From assembly GCF_008630915.1 (NCBI RefSeq), contig NZ_CP043909.1, positions 2,170,001 through 2,234,000 on the forward strand: 64,000 bases of DNA, in the 5' to 3' direction. The DNA comes from Acinetobacter suaedae. GTDB lineage: Bacteria > Pseudomonadota > Gammaproteobacteria > Pseudomonadales > Moraxellaceae. A program made the position numbers and the translations under genes. This document shows positions 46,609 through 57,447 of the stretch, piece by piece (the first letter of the stretch is position 1; each line of letters opens with the position of its first letter). Below the pieces are notes generated by a model that did not search any database, had not been told where the DNA came from, and saw only the letters and a list, made by a program, of their open reading frames with translations.

Positions 46609-49216
46609 TTAGATCTCAACTAATGCTGCACCGTTTGTTGCTGCTGAATGTTGCTTCGCCGAACAATCAGGTAAATCAATCGCAGGAACACTGACAGATG
46701 CTCCACTCTTCAACAAATGCTGCCCTGCCTTTGCCTCAAACTTTCCACCAGTGGTTGGGAAAATTCCACCACCATTGATTTCAAGTTGTGAACCTCCCGC
46801 CAAGATCACAATTTTCTTTTTCGCCGTAATTTCAATGCGTCCCTCTGTTGAAGTCACTTGCAAAGCATTCCGAGCAATCAGATCAGCCCCATCACCTTGT
46901 GCCTGTATCTCAACCTTACCTTTGCCTGCAACTTGTTTGATTCCATTTTGAGCAGCAAATAAACTGATCTTTTGACTGGCTTGGGCAATCAAGTTCTTCT
47001 GTGTAGTCAGGTTAATACTGTCCCCTGCAAATTGGTTCAGTTGTCCATCTGCGGATAGATGGATGTCTTCTGAGGTGCTGAGTCCAATGCCATTCGGTGA
47101 ACTGAGTAACAGCATCGCTTGTTCAAAGCGGGCTATTTTCTCTTGGATCTGTTCTGCAAAGCTCTTGAGTTGTTCTAAGGCTTCGAGTTCATCCGTTTGT
47201 TGGTTCTTTGCCACTTCACTCAAGGCTTTGGCATTGTTTTGGTTGCTTTCCAGTTGCTGTTTGGCTGTTTGCGCTTCGAGATGATCACCTTCAGCTTGCG
47301 CTTGTACATGCGTGGTGATCAGTAAGCCTTCGCCTGCTCGAATCGCGCCCCATTGGTCTGTGCGTAGTTCAAAGCCTTCACCCCGGTCTTCGCTTTCTGC
47401 TTGGGCTTTGGGATGGCTCAGTTTGCCGAGATTGAGTTGGCTGGCTGCATGGCTACTTTGTAGTTGGGCACTGATCTGTCCGGTGGTGTCGTCAAAGCGT
47501 AGTTGGTTGTAGCCTGAGCCTTGGTATTCTTTGGATTTGATCCCTGCCAGTTTTTTGGTATCAGGTAATTGTCCTGCATTGTCGAATTTGCTTGGGCTGC
47601 GTTGTGCTTCGTGCAGTCGTCCGGTGACAAAGGGACGGTCAATGTTGCCATCAAAGAAGTCGATGATGACGATTTCACCAATGCGGGGGAGGAAGCGTGC
47701 GCCATAGCCTTCGCCTGCCCATGGGGTCAGTACATCCACCCAAGCTGAATCGGTGTCATTGTTGCTGCTGCCAGCACCACCATCGTGGCTATGGTCGTCA
47801 TTGCGGGTAAATAGGAAGCGAACTTTGATTCGTCCCCATTCATCCACATGGATTTCTTCGCCTTCGGGTCCCACCACTCTGGCACGTTGTGGGTGAGCAG
47901 TTGGACGGTGTTGCAGTGGGTGGTATTTCGGGTACGGTTTTGATGTTGCGGCGTTGTAGCGTCAGTTGGTTGGCTTGGCGTTCTTCTGGGTTTGTGTTTT
48001 GGTTATCTTGCCATTGGCTTTGGGTGATCAGCTGATGGATTTGTTGTTGTAAGTCTTTTGGGAGGTTGTTTTGGTTGTAGTAGCTTTTGGCAGTGATTAG
48101 AAATTCTTGGTCTGCACCACTGTGTTGGTCGATCTCTGGGTGTTCGTTGAGTTTAAACCAGTAGCCCACTTGGGTGTCTCGTACCGTGGTATTAGCGATA
48201 AATTGTTTGGCTTGGGCATCGTGGTAATGACTGAGGTGTTGGTTCAGTTTTTCGATTTGGGCGTTGCCTGAAGCGGTTGCACCATCTTCACCATTCAGGT
48301 CTTGCATCCATGCGGGAGTGAAGTGCCATGCATCTTCGAGTCCTAGACTAGCGTTGTCGTGTTGTTGGCTATGTTGGTGTTTGCTTTGGACGCTACCTGC
48401 CCCATCTTCTTGTTCTAGGGCATCAGCTTGCCAGCGTTGGATATGGACTGCCGTTGGTTGTAACGAACGTTCTGCAATGAGGCTGGTCATGCTGTCGTAT
48501 TGTTCGGTGGCACTGCTGCGGTGGTAGCGAATTGTTCTTCGATCTAGGGCTTGGTATTGGCTGTTGTCATCGATCAAGCGGAGTTTTTGGGCTTGGATTG
48601 GACTGTTGCTGTTGGCAACAGTGAGCTGTGCTTCGTCGATCAGCCAGTTGATGCCTTCGCTTCGGAGTAAGCGGGTAATGAAGTCGTAGTCGCTTTCATT
48701 GGCTTGCATTACAAAGGGACGGATGTCATAGTCTTGTTTGATCCCACCAAGGTCGAGTGTAAGACTCGATGCAAATAGTGGGCTGCGTTGTTGCCATTCT
48801 TTGAATAGGGTCTGTACGATGTCGAGTACATTTTTATTCATAAACACGCGGCTGTTTCGGCGTTTATGCCACAGCGCGGTTGCATCTTGTAGTTTGAGTT
48901 TATACAGCGTGAGGCTACCGTCAGATTGTCCTTGTACGGCTTCTGTGATAATCCCTGTGGTTCTAAACAGTGTACCTGTATCGGTGACTTGGTCTATCGC
49001 TGCCTGACAGCCGATGAATTGTTTTAATGGGATGTGGGCGTTAGTGGATAGGCAGATCAGTTCTGCAGTCATGCCCTGATTAATGGCATGCTGACCTTGA
49101 ATTTTTTGGAGGAAGACTTGTTGATTTAAGCTCGGATTGGCAAATTGTATGTGTATCGCACGTTTTTGTGCGGTAAGACCTAATTGGTCAAGCGCTTTGA
49201 ATATGTTGTTTAACAT
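46609..49216 (-). pseudogene. vgrG: vgrG of type VI secretion, interrupted by a one-base frameshift
   Basis: The first frame (49216 to about 47928) encodes the gp27-like part (from MLNNIFKALDQLGLTAQKRA), with phage-tail-hub features, through LTLQRRNIKTVPE; it then runs out of frame to PTATPSNCSP... and ends at 47840. The second frame (to 46609) gives the gp5-like OB and beta-helix part (VVGPEGEEIHVDEWGRIKVR, then GYGARFLPRIGEIVIIDFFD, and DUF2345). Removing one A from GAAATACC (T run at 47926-47928 on the plus strand) restores VPEYHPLQHRPTAHPQRARV, which is the expected VgrG junction. The total would be about 868 residues. It could be real decay or a sequencing error. Confidence 0.85.
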
Positions 49217-49350
49217 TTGTTATAAAATATCGCCTAAAATCTCGAGCATTCTATAAGAAACATACAAGTTCGTCTATGTATTTAATGTTATAGATCTGGC
49301 GCAAAAGTCAACTCCTCTATCGAGATGACTCGTCGTAGACAGTGATTATT

Positions 49351-49358
49351 GCTATACT
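49351..49358 (+). promoter_or_regulatory. Extended -10 promoter candidate for rnfB-nth
   Basis: TGC followed by TATACT (49353-49358), an extended -10 element, 24 bases before the first ATG. No good -35 is visible, as expected for that class. Confidence 0.45.
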
Positions 49359-49382
49359 ATCGATCCTGTTTTTGCTGCTCCT

Positions 49383-50186
49383 ATGTTCATGTCCCCATCC
49401 TCACAACATTCGCTTATTGTCCAAATAGACCAACACTTACCCCAAACACAATGCGGTTTGTGTGGGCATCGTGACGGATGTTTACCTTATGCTAAAGCCA
49501 TTGTAGAAGGTGAAGATGCCAATAAATGTGTACCAGGCGGACAACCAGTTGCAGATGCTTTAGCAACACTCCTGCAACGTCCTCGATTGGTTGCTGAACC
49601 AAGTGTCTGGGAGGTTCAAGCCGATGGTCGTCCACAACGTATGAAAGCAATCATTCGCGAGGATGAATGTATTGGCTGCACCAAATGCATTAGTGCTTGC
49701 CCTGTTGATGCCATTATTGGAAGTGGTAAATTAATGCATAGTATTTTGACCGACTTGTGTACAGGTTGTGAATTATGCATTCCTCCTTGTCCGGTTGACT
49801 GTATTGATTTGATCCCAGATACCAAACCATTGCCAACCGAAGTGCAACGTACAACAGAACAAGACGATTTAAGACATCGTTACTACGCACATATCCAACG
49901 TGAAGAAAAACGGCGCATTCATCGCAAAGGTCCAATTGTACGTGCAGAAATTGATGTCGAGTTTTTTGCTCAATTTTCTCAGACAGTGAACAATGTCCCT
50001 GTCATTACACTCGCTGAACAACCAAAAGAAAAGCCATCACTAGATGCAAAAACCACGATTGAACTTGCCAAGATCCGTACTCAAATCAAGAAATTAGAAA
50101 AGCAACTCAGTGTACGTGCGGATGAACAAAAACAAACACAACTCATTGCTCTCCAACAACGTTTAAATGAATTGCAAGGAATCTAA
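49383..50186 (+). CDS. rnfB: RnfB/RsxB-like [4Fe-4S] protein
   Basis: 267 residues; Met3 is an alternative start. The first cluster motif (CGLCGHRDGCLPYAKAIVEG...NKCVPGG) is RnfB-type, followed by two ferredoxin [4Fe-4S] motifs (CIGCTKCISACPVDAI and CTGCELCIPPCPVDCI). The C-terminal third is a charged coiled coil (about 215-267). Full RnfB has an N-terminal membrane helix; none is present here. The other Rnf subunits (A, C, D, G, E) are not nearby. It is coupled to nth, as in many gamma-proteobacteria, so it may serve as an electron donor for a different partner. Gap to nth is 2 bases. Confidence 0.85.
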   Translation: MFMSPSSQHSLIVQIDQHLPQTQCGLCGHRDGCLPYAKAIVEGEDANKCVPGGQPVADALATLLQRPRLVAEPSVWEVQADGRPQRMKAIIREDECIGCTKCISACPVDAIIGSGKLMHSILTDLCTGCELCIPPCPVDCIDLIPDTKPLPTEVQRTTEQDDLRHRYYAHIQREEKRRIHRKGPIVRAEIDVEFFAQFSQTVNNVPVITLAEQPKEKPSLDAKTTIELAKIRTQIKKLEKQLSVRADEQKQTQLIALQQRLNELQGI

Positions 50187-50188
50187 AA

Positions 50189-50875
50189 ATGCCTGTCAAA
50201 AATATGACCAAAAAGCAAATTCAGATTTTCTTTGAACGTCTACGAGAGCAACGCCCACACCCTCAAACTGAACTCAACTACAGCTCACCGTTTGAACTAC
50301 TGATTGCTGTCATGCTTTCTGCACAAGCGACAGATATAAGCGTCAATAAAGCGACCGATAAGCTTTATCCAATTGCAAATACGGCACAAGCGATTTTAAA
50401 TCTCGGTGTTGATGGCTTAAAAGAATATATTAAAACGATCGGTCTCTATAATGCCAAAGCAGAAAACGTGATCAAGACCTGTCAGATTTTGGTCAACCAA
50501 CATCAAGGACAAGTTCCTGAAACACGTAAAGAACTTGAAGCCCTACCCGGTGTTGGACGCAAGACTGCAAACGTCGTTTTGAATACCGCATTTGGTCAAC
50601 CTACGATGGCTGTGGATACACACATTTTCCGAGTAGGGAATCGTACAGGCTTAGCGATTGGAAAAAACGTGTTAGAAGTTGAAGATCGACTGATTAAAGT
50701 CATTCCGAAAGAATTTATCATCGATGCACATCATTGGTTAATCTTGCATGGACGCTATTGTTGTATCGCACGTAAACCCAAATGTGGCGAATGTATTGTT
50801 TCAGATGTATGTCATTGGCCCGACCGTTTTGAGTTTGGGGCGAACAAAGCGATTACAGTTAAAAATCTCAATTAA
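50189..50875 (+). CDS. nth: Endonuclease III
   Basis: 228-residue DNA glycosylase/AP lyase for oxidised pyrimidines. HhH motif LPGVGRKTANVVL supplies the catalytic Lys, VDTHIFRV the catalytic Asp, and the four Fe-S cysteines are in CCIARKPKCGECIVSDVC. The start may be at the first ATG (MPVKNMTKKQIQIF) or the second. It is 2 bases after rnfB, so they are one operon. An intrinsic terminator overlaps its stop. The C-terminal tail after the cluster is about 20 residues longer than in E. coli. Confidence 0.95.
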   Translation: MPVKNMTKKQIQIFFERLREQRPHPQTELNYSSPFELLIAVMLSAQATDISVNKATDKLYPIANTAQAILNLGVDGLKEYIKTIGLYNAKAENVIKTCQILVNQHQGQVPETRKELEALPGVGRKTANVVLNTAFGQPTMAVDTHIFRVGNRTGLAIGKNVLEVEDRLIKVIPKEFIIDAHHWLILHGRYCCIARKPKCGECIVSDVCHWPDRFEFGANKAITVKNLN

Positions 50876-50891
50876 TCTTGAGATTTTTTTT
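50861..50891 (+). terminator. Intrinsic terminator of nth
   Basis: AAATCTCAA-TTAATC-TTGAGATTT (50863-50886) followed by a T run to 50891. It includes the nth stop codon and the last codons of the convergent small gene. Confidence 0.85.
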
Positions 50892-51054
50892 GCTGCTGTA
50901 ATTTAGGATGAAGCTGACGCGCTTTACCATGTTTTTTATTTTCTAAAGCTTGTTGTTGTTGCACATGGCGCAGCATTTTTTGACTTTGATACAATAAAAA
51001 AAGCAATAATGCAAAACTCAAAACCACGACAATAATCAAGATAAACTTTAGCAT
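50872..51054 (-). CDS. Small single-pass membrane protein
   Basis: 60 residues: one N-terminal membrane helix (FILIIVVVLSFALLLFLLY) and a basic, Gln-rich cytoplasmic tail. A clear ribosome binding site (GGGAG) precedes the ATG. Its 3' end overlaps the nth stop by 4 bases. No family is recognised. The hydrophobic-then-basic layout and the ribosome binding site argue that it is translated. Confidence 0.6.
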   Translation of the reverse strand: MLKFILIIVVVLSFALLLFLLYQSQKMLRHVQQQQALENKKHGKARQLHPKLQQQKKSQD

Positions 51055-51067
51055 TGCTTTTCTCCCA

Positions 51068-51099
51068 AATAAAAAGAGCTCTATATTCAGAGCTCTTTT
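51068..51099 (-). terminator. Intrinsic terminator after adk
   Basis: AAAAGAGCTCT-ATATTC-AGAGCTCTTTT stem; minus-strand tail TTTTTATTT. It lies 18 bases past the adk stop. Confidence 0.88.
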
Positions 51100-51116
51100 A
51101 TCATCAACAACTTAGA

Positions 51117-51785
<669 letters not shown>

Positions 51786-51852
51786 CTAAAAACAATAAAT
51801 CTTAAATTGAGCAATATCATACAGATTTATCGCTCAACCAACATCAAATTAA

Positions 51853-53166
51853 TTATAAGAAAGCGACAAATAAGTGAATTAAACCAGCAAAGAAACCAGT
51901 TACACCACCCAGTACAATTAAAATCCATTCATCCTCTTGGAATGCAGGGCGTAATAAGTTCTGGAATTCTTTCGGCGTCAGTTCACGAATTCGATCTCTA
52001 AACATTTGAAAGATTTTCTGTGCACGGCTTGCATTCAAGGCTGGATCACATACTGGACCCATGGTAATTTCAATCGAACGATCAATCAAGTCGGTCTTTA
52101 GTCTAGCATACTCTCTTGGACCTAAAGATAATTGCAATGATGTTCGCACCAAAGGTGTTTCCATAATTTCATTGATATGACGTTTAACGATACGGCGCGT
52201 TTTATCTTTTTTACTACCATACATCATTTCAGTCATAATCGACTTCAATGTAATCAGATCTTCTGTTACGACACTGGCAAATACATCCGAAACCTCTTCT
52301 TGACGTTTCATAAATGCACCCTGCACATTGTAAGTACCAATCTTAAGTACAGGCACTATCCAAGGGAATTTACGGTCTTTGGTTAAACGGAAAATCTGAG
52401 GATAACGAATCGGATGTGGTTCAATCGGATTGAATACCATCCAGATCGCAATCCAGTTGGTCAAGAAGCCCCAAATTGCCGCCCAAAATGGAACTGTCCA
52501 ATGCCAAGGCACAATGAACCAAACAATCATTTGGAAAATACCAAAGAACATTCCGATTAATGCGCTGATATGCCAAATAAAGTTAATTTCTTTTTGACCA
52601 ACTTTGAGGAACATACGCACCATTAAACGGCGATCACCTTCCATCTGGCTCACGACCATTTCACGCATATCAACCAATGACTCAACGTTCATGGTCAGTT
52701 CAGTCACTAACTCTTTAAGCGTATTTGGTAACTGTTTATGTGCTTGGGCATAAATACGACGCTTAATCGAATACGGGAGGTTTTCCCATAGCACCGCATT
52801 TCGATCAATCATGACCTCATCAATTAAGTGTTCAAGTTCAAATCCAACTTGTTCACCAATGATCATTGCCATGTCTTCAGGATCCATCGCTTCTAAAAAT
52901 TCACGCAATGAACCTAACTTTGACAGTGTATTGTCAGTAATAATGCCTGAAATACGCCCCGCTTTACGTGGCACGATTCCTTGCCATCCTACGGGCAACG
53001 GCCCTAAGTGAAATCCCCAAAAATTAATTGGGTAAAACACCATTTTCAAAGCCATCCACACGTGTGCCCAAGTCACAAAAGCAGTTACAGGTATAATACT
53101 GAGGACTGCCCAAAAATCTGGACGAGCTAAAAAAATCTGCCACAATTCATTGACGTAATCAAACAT
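51853..53166 (-). CDS. DUF445-family membrane protein
   Basis: 437 residues. Membrane helices are visible near the N-terminus (WAVLSIIPVTAFVTWAHVW), in the middle (ISALIGMFFGIFQMIVWFIV, AAIWGFLTNWIAIWMVFNPI) and at the end (WILIVLGGVTGFFAGLIHLF). The soluble segment between carries the AGRISGIITDNTLSKLG motif. DUF445 proteins are found in many bacteria with no settled function. It lies 82 bases upstream of adk on the same strand. No terminator is seen between the two. Confidence 0.82.
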   Translation of the reverse strand: MFDYVNELWQIFLARPDFWAVLSIIPVTAFVTWAHVWMALKMVFYPINFWGFHLGPLPVGWQGIVPRKAGRISGIITDNTLSKLGSLREFLEAMDPEDMAMIIGEQVGFELEHLIDEVMIDRNAVLWENLPYSIKRRIYAQAHKQLPNTLKELVTELTMNVESLVDMREMVVSQMEGDRRLMVRMFLKVGQKEINFIWHISALIGMFFGIFQMIVWFIVPWHWTVPFWAAIWGFLTNWIAIWMVFNPIEPHPIRYPQIFRLTKDRKFPWIVPVLKIGTYNVQGAFMKRQEEVSDVFASVVTEDLITLKSIMTEMMYGSKKDKTRRIVKRHINEIMETPLVRTSLQLSLGPREYARLKTDLIDRSIEITMGPVCDPALNASRAQKIFQMFRDRIRELTPKEFQNLLRPAFQEDEWILIVLGGVTGFFAGLIHLFVAFL

Positions 53167-53227
53167 GCATGACTCTCAGAATTATTGATACATTATGACT
53201 CATCGGCGTTAAACAACTTGTTCACAC

Positions 53228-53746
53228 TTATAAGCCAAAACTTAAGGTATAAGAGAATTGAATTGTAGGCTCTGTTTTCTCTATGAGATCACCTTTCGCA
53301 TTTTTCATACGCTCACCTGCTCCAATTCCCACACTAAAGGTACTGATACGTTCCGAATTCAACCACACGAACGCAAGATCTACACCCGCGCCTAGGCGCG
53401 CTTTTTCTTCATTATCAATCTGTTTACTTTCAATATGGCCAACATATGCACCGATGTAATAACCATTTTTATCTGTACCCGTTAAATGGTATGGATAACG
53501 AAATCCAAGTTGTCCACCTGCTGGATTGTCATCATTCATAAATGCGCCTGCTTTGGCATAGGCGATTCCATAAGGGTTTACCCATTCCAAATTGGCGTGT
53601 AATAATTTCTTAGTAAAACCTGCTCCAACATTCCACGTTGAAACATTTGCCCCTGTCAATTTTGCTTCTGGAAGAAATGTATTTCCTTCAGCGTGTACCA
53701 AACCACTAAATGCCGTAACCGCGAGTAAAAGATAAATTTTTCTCAT
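53228..53746 (-). CDS. Small exported outer-membrane-like protein
   Basis: 172 residues from the ATG at 53746 (GGAG with six-base spacing). Signal peptide about 1-19 (LLLAVTAFSGLVHA). The rest alternates polar and hydrophobic residues with Gly and aromatic residues and ends in SYTLSFGL, a beta-barrel-like C-terminus. No family is recognised. It is downstream of nothing on its strand and upstream of the DUF445 gene by about 60 bases. Confidence 0.65.
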   Translation of the reverse strand: MRKIYLLLAVTAFSGLVHAEGNTFLPEAKLTGANVSTWNVGAGFTKKLLHANLEWVNPYGIAYAKAGAFMNDDNPAGGQLGFRYPYHLTGTDKNGYYIGAYVGHIESKQIDNEEKARLGAGVDLAFVWLNSERISTFSVGIGAGERMKNAKGDLIEKTEPTIQFSYTLSFGL

Positions 53747-53987
53747 TATTTTCTCCATTTTCCCTAAGAGTGTGTATTGGTCTTTCCTATCTCAAGCAGT
53801 TTGTGACTTTAACAGAATTATTTTGCTTCTAATATACAAGACCGTACAATTTTAATGTCTGCAAAGTCAAAAACGGTCAGTCGAACATTTGCATGATTCG
53901 CTGAAAATTCTACAGTAAGATCATGCAACTTACGTTAAAATATTCAGTCTTTGTATTCTCTCAATCTTGTAATTAAGTCGATTCCCT

Positions 53988-55973
53988 ATGAAACAGCACT
54001 TTCCTTTAAAAAACATGCAACAAGAAAAGCGCATTTATAAGGGTCGAATTTTCTTTGCAATGTTTGTCGTTGCAACTTTTTTATTATTATTACTTTGTCG
54101 CTATGCATATTTACAGATCATTCATTACGATGATTTTACAACAGCATCAGACAAAAATAGAATTCGTTTGCAACCCCTACCACCTGCGCGCGGTTATATC
54201 TATGATCGTAATGGCATTTTATTGGCAGATAACTACCCTGTCTTTACAGCAACACTCAGTCGAGCCGATGTCAGTGACATTGAGGATACCTTAGAACGTC
54301 TGATCCCTGTATTAAGTCTGACACAAGAAGATGTGGATCGTTTTAAAAGCCGTGTCAAAACTGCCCGAAAAACTGAACGTATCGCCATCAAGCTCAATTT
54401 AAACGAAGCCGATATTGCAAAATTTAGTGAAGTCAAATATGCATTTCCTGGGGTAAAAATCGAAACGCAAATGACACGCTATTACCCGTTTGGCGAATTA
54501 TTTGCGCACGTCATAGGTTATGTTGGACGTATCAATGACCGAGAGCTAAAAGCGATCGATAAAGACTTATATGCGGGGACGAATCTAATTGGAAAAATCG
54601 GCGTAGAAAAAAGCTATGAAGAGCTTCTCCACGGACATCCTGGCTATGAATCAGTCGAAGCTGATGCACACGGGAATGTGCTTCGTAAGCTAGGCCGCAA
54701 AGATCCGACTCGCGGCAATGATTTATATTTATCCTTAGATTATGGTTTACAGACCATTGCATCAGAACAATTGGCTGGGCGACGTGGTGCTATTGTCGCC
54801 ATGGATCCTCGTACTGGTGAGATTTTAGCTCTCGTTTCTAGCCCAAGCTTTAACCCTAATCTGTTCGTCACCGGCATTAGTTACAACGATTATGGGTCAT
54901 TACGTGACAACCCTGATCAACCATTATTTAACCGTGCAGTACAAGGTGTATATCCTCCTGGGTCAACCATTAAGCCAATGTTTGGCCTGGGCGGCATTCA
55001 TTATGGTTTAGTAGACTGGAACACAGCAATTTCCGATCCTGGTTATTTCTCACTACCGGGAGATAGCCACCGCTTCCGTGACCATAAGAAAAGCGGTCAT
55101 GGACTGGTCAATATGCACAAAGCTCAAATCGTTTCTTGTGATACCTATTTCTATGTCTTGTCTTATCGTATGGGCATTGAGAAAATGAATGAGTGGATGC
55201 GCCAATTCGGTTTTGGTGAGAAAACAGGAATTGATTTACCTAGTGAAAGCTCTGGTTTATACCCAAGCCCGGAATGGAAAATGAGAACCCGAAATGCCAA
55301 ATGGTTAAAAGGTGAAACCATTTCTGTGAGTATTGGACAAGGTGCCTTTACAGCGACACCACTGCAATTAGCAATGGCAACTGCGATTACTGCCAATCAG
55401 GGTGCACATGTTACCCCTCATGTCTTACGTGAAACAAAAGGCACAAAACAATTCGATGTTCATAATGCACCAGATGGACAAATTCAATTCAATGGCACAT
55501 TAGATGATTGGATCAGAATGCGTGAAGCAATGGTCGATGTCATTCAATCTGGTACAGGTCGAGGTATCAAAAGCGGTTTACAATATTCAATTGCTGGTAA
55601 AACAGGTACGGCCCAAGTTAAAAGCATTGCCCAAGGCAAACGATATAACGAAGCAGCACTCTCTGAACGTCAGCGCGATCACGGTCTATTTGTTGGTTTT
55701 GCTCCCGCTGACAACCCCGAAATTGCGATTGCTGTGGTTTGGGAAAACGGTCGAAGTGGTGGTGCAGCAACACAAATCGCGCGCCCGATCTTTGATTATT
55801 GGTTACTCAAACGCAAAACTGCACCTTTACGGCCAGCCAATCATCAAATCAGCGGAGGCTTGATGACTGCTGGTATCAAACCTGGTGAACTACCAAGTGG
55901 CAATGTATCCACTACTGCACCTGTAACGTCAACCGAACAGCCAACTCAACCTGCCGATGGAATTTCAGAATAA
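53988..55973 (+). CDS. mrdA: Penicillin-binding protein 2 (MrdA)
   Basis: 661 residues, peptidoglycan transpeptidase of the rod (elongation) complex. Short cytoplasmic N-terminus, one membrane helix (FFAMFVVATFLLLLLCRYAY), PBP dimerisation domain, then the transpeptidase domain with the active Ser in PPGSTIKPM, the second motif SCD (QIVSCDTYF) and KTGTAQV. Order and spacing match PBP2. In Acinetobacter, PBP2 is a target of mecillinam-like beta-lactams. rodA is not adjacent on the downstream side; rsmD follows with one-base overlap (TAATG). A Pro/Thr-rich tail (about 630-661) is longer than E. coli's. Confidence 0.94.
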   Translation: MKQHFPLKNMQQEKRIYKGRIFFAMFVVATFLLLLLCRYAYLQIIHYDDFTTASDKNRIRLQPLPPARGYIYDRNGILLADNYPVFTATLSRADVSDIEDTLERLIPVLSLTQEDVDRFKSRVKTARKTERIAIKLNLNEADIAKFSEVKYAFPGVKIETQMTRYYPFGELFAHVIGYVGRINDRELKAIDKDLYAGTNLIGKIGVEKSYEELLHGHPGYESVEADAHGNVLRKLGRKDPTRGNDLYLSLDYGLQTIASEQLAGRRGAIVAMDPRTGEILALVSSPSFNPNLFVTGISYNDYGSLRDNPDQPLFNRAVQGVYPPGSTIKPMFGLGGIHYGLVDWNTAISDPGYFSLPGDSHRFRDHKKSGHGLVNMHKAQIVSCDTYFYVLSYRMGIEKMNEWMRQFGFGEKTGIDLPSESSGLYPSPEWKMRTRNAKWLKGETISVSIGQGAFTATPLQLAMATAITANQGAHVTPHVLRETKGTKQFDVHNAPDGQIQFNGTLDDWIRMREAMVDVIQSGTGRGIKSGLQYSIAGKTGTAQVKSIAQGKRYNEAALSERQRDHGLFVGFAPADNPEIAIAVVWENGRSGGAATQIARPIFDYWLLKRKTAPLRPANHQISGGLMTAGIKPGELPSGNVSTTAPVTSTEQPTQPADGISE

Positions 55974-56521
55974 TGAAGAATCAGCTACGTATTATTGGTG
56001 GAGAATGGAAACGACGCGTTTTGCCATTTGCCAGTATCGATGGTTTACGCCCCACACCAGATCGTGTGCGGGAAACATTATTTAATTGGTTAATGTGGGA
56101 TATTCAAAATGCACAAGTGTTAGATCTATGCAGTGGCTCAGGCGCACTTGCTTTTGAGGCACTGTCACGCGGTGCAGCAAAAGTTGTCATGATTGAGCCA
56201 GATGCAACTCAAGCACGTTATTTAAAAGACAACATTCAAGTGCTGAAAGCACAAAATTGCCAATTGATAATTAGCACTGCTCAACAAGCACTGAAAAAAC
56301 TAAATGATCAATTTGATGTTGTGTTCCTCGATCCTCCTTATAGCCTAGATTTATGGCAAGAGCTATCAATATTGGCAGACCCCTTGATCAAAGAAAACGC
56401 TTATATTTATGTCGAAGCTGACCGTGAGTTATCTCAAATCCAATTACCAGTTTCATGGCAAAAAATAAAGGAAACCAAAGCTGGATTAGTGCGAGCAGCG
56501 TTATACCAAAAGAAAATTTAA
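55973..56521 (+). CDS. rsmD: 16S rRNA (guanine966-N2)-methyltransferase RsmD
   Basis: 182-residue SAM-dependent methyltransferase. LRIIGGEWKRRVLPF at the start, LRPTPDRVRETLFNWL, the SAM motif VLDLCSGSGALAFEALSRGA, and the catalytic DPPY (VVFLDPPYSL) are the family features. It methylates G966 in 16S rRNA. The first base of its ATG is the last base of the mrdA stop, so it is translationally coupled to mrdA. Its 3' end overlaps a small convergent gene by 4 bases. Confidence 0.94.
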   Translation: MKNQLRIIGGEWKRRVLPFASIDGLRPTPDRVRETLFNWLMWDIQNAQVLDLCSGSGALAFEALSRGAAKVVMIEPDATQARYLKDNIQVLKAQNCQLIISTAQQALKKLNDQFDVVFLDPPYSLDLWQELSILADPLIKENAYIYVEADRELSQIQLPVSWQKIKETKAGLVRAALYQKKI

Positions 56522-56919
56522 AACAGGCGTAACCAAAAAAAACGAATTAACTGTCCCCGATCAAATGGAAAGCTAGACAAATATTCGTAGCCAATCCGAT
56601 TGCTTGGGTTAAACTGATACACAACGCCATACCCCAATGAAATAGAAAAATCATCAAGGGAAATGCTTTGTGTATCACCTGTCAGCATTTTATAGTCGAA
56701 TTGATTGGTCTGATAAGCAGTATAATTATAGATACGCCAACGCTCATCCTGAAAAAACAGATTATGCATAATTGAATAATCTGTTTTGATTTGCTGCGGA
56801 TAAGCTGAATCAAACAATGCTTCCGTGTCATCTTTTACTTCTGCAAAAAAATCATAATCTTCTGCATACGTGTAACAAGAGCAAAGTAAAAGAAGTCCAC
56901 AAATAAAAAACTGCATCAT
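56518..56919 (-). CDS. Small exported beta-barrel-like protein
   Basis: 133 residues. A signal peptide (FFICGLLLLCSCYTYA) is followed by an acidic segment and then strand-like stretches (ISLDDFSISLGYGVVYQF; ending FFWLRLF). The terminal aromatic residue and alternating pattern suggest an outer-membrane or periplasmic beta-protein. LCSC contains Cys residues that could act as a lipobox, but the spacing is poor. No family is recognised. Convergent with rsmD, overlapping by 4 bases. Confidence 0.6.
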   Translation of the reverse strand: MMQFFICGLLLLCSCYTYAEDYDFFAEVKDDTEALFDSAYPQQIKTDYSIMHNLFFQDERWRIYNYTAYQTNQFDYKMLTGDTQSISLDDFSISLGYGVVYQFNPSNRIGYEYLSSFPFDRGQLIRFFWLRLF

Positions 56920-57058
56920 TAATTTAAAATATGTGAGATCATGAGTCGAGATAGCATAATGTCTTAAATAATTTTCACCATGTTAGACATAAACTATTAT
57001 TTTATAAAATGAATATTATATACAATAATACGCTCTTTAGAATTTTATCCTGAATAAT

Positions 57059-57409
57059 ATGAAACTTTTTTTCTTGATCGTTGCTGCTCTAAGTTTAACT
57101 GGCTGTCTGTTTGGAAAATCAAATGAACTACAACGCGCAGAGAAAATTTTTCAAAATTTTGAATGTAGCAACATTGAAACAAGTCAATTGGCATCATCAT
57201 CAATTTCTAGCTTTCATCAGCAATCACTTGCAGTGAATAAAGAAAAAGCTCGTTCTTATATTGAACAATATAAGAATGGTGAAGATCTCTTTGACATCCC
57301 CTTAGATGAAGTTGTACAACAAAAATATCAGTTATATAAACAAGCGTGTCAGGCACTTGGTGGTATCTCTTCAGCGAAACAAACCATCCGCATAGATGAT
57401 GCTGAATAA
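57059..57409 (+). CDS. Small lipoprotein
   Basis: 116 residues with a lipoprotein signal (lipobox LTGC, Cys16). The mature part is helical and polar, with two further Cys residues. No family is recognised. The next gene, a DUF2238 membrane protein, starts 38 bases on and is probably co-transcribed. Confidence 0.65.
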   Translation: MKLFFLIVAALSLTGCLFGKSNELQRAEKIFQNFECSNIETSQLASSSISSFHQQSLAVNKEKARSYIEQYKNGEDLFDIPLDEVVQQKYQLYKQACQALGGISSAKQTIRIDDAE

Positions 57410-57447
57410 GATCCAAACTCAGTGTTAGACCTCATTTGAGACATGGC

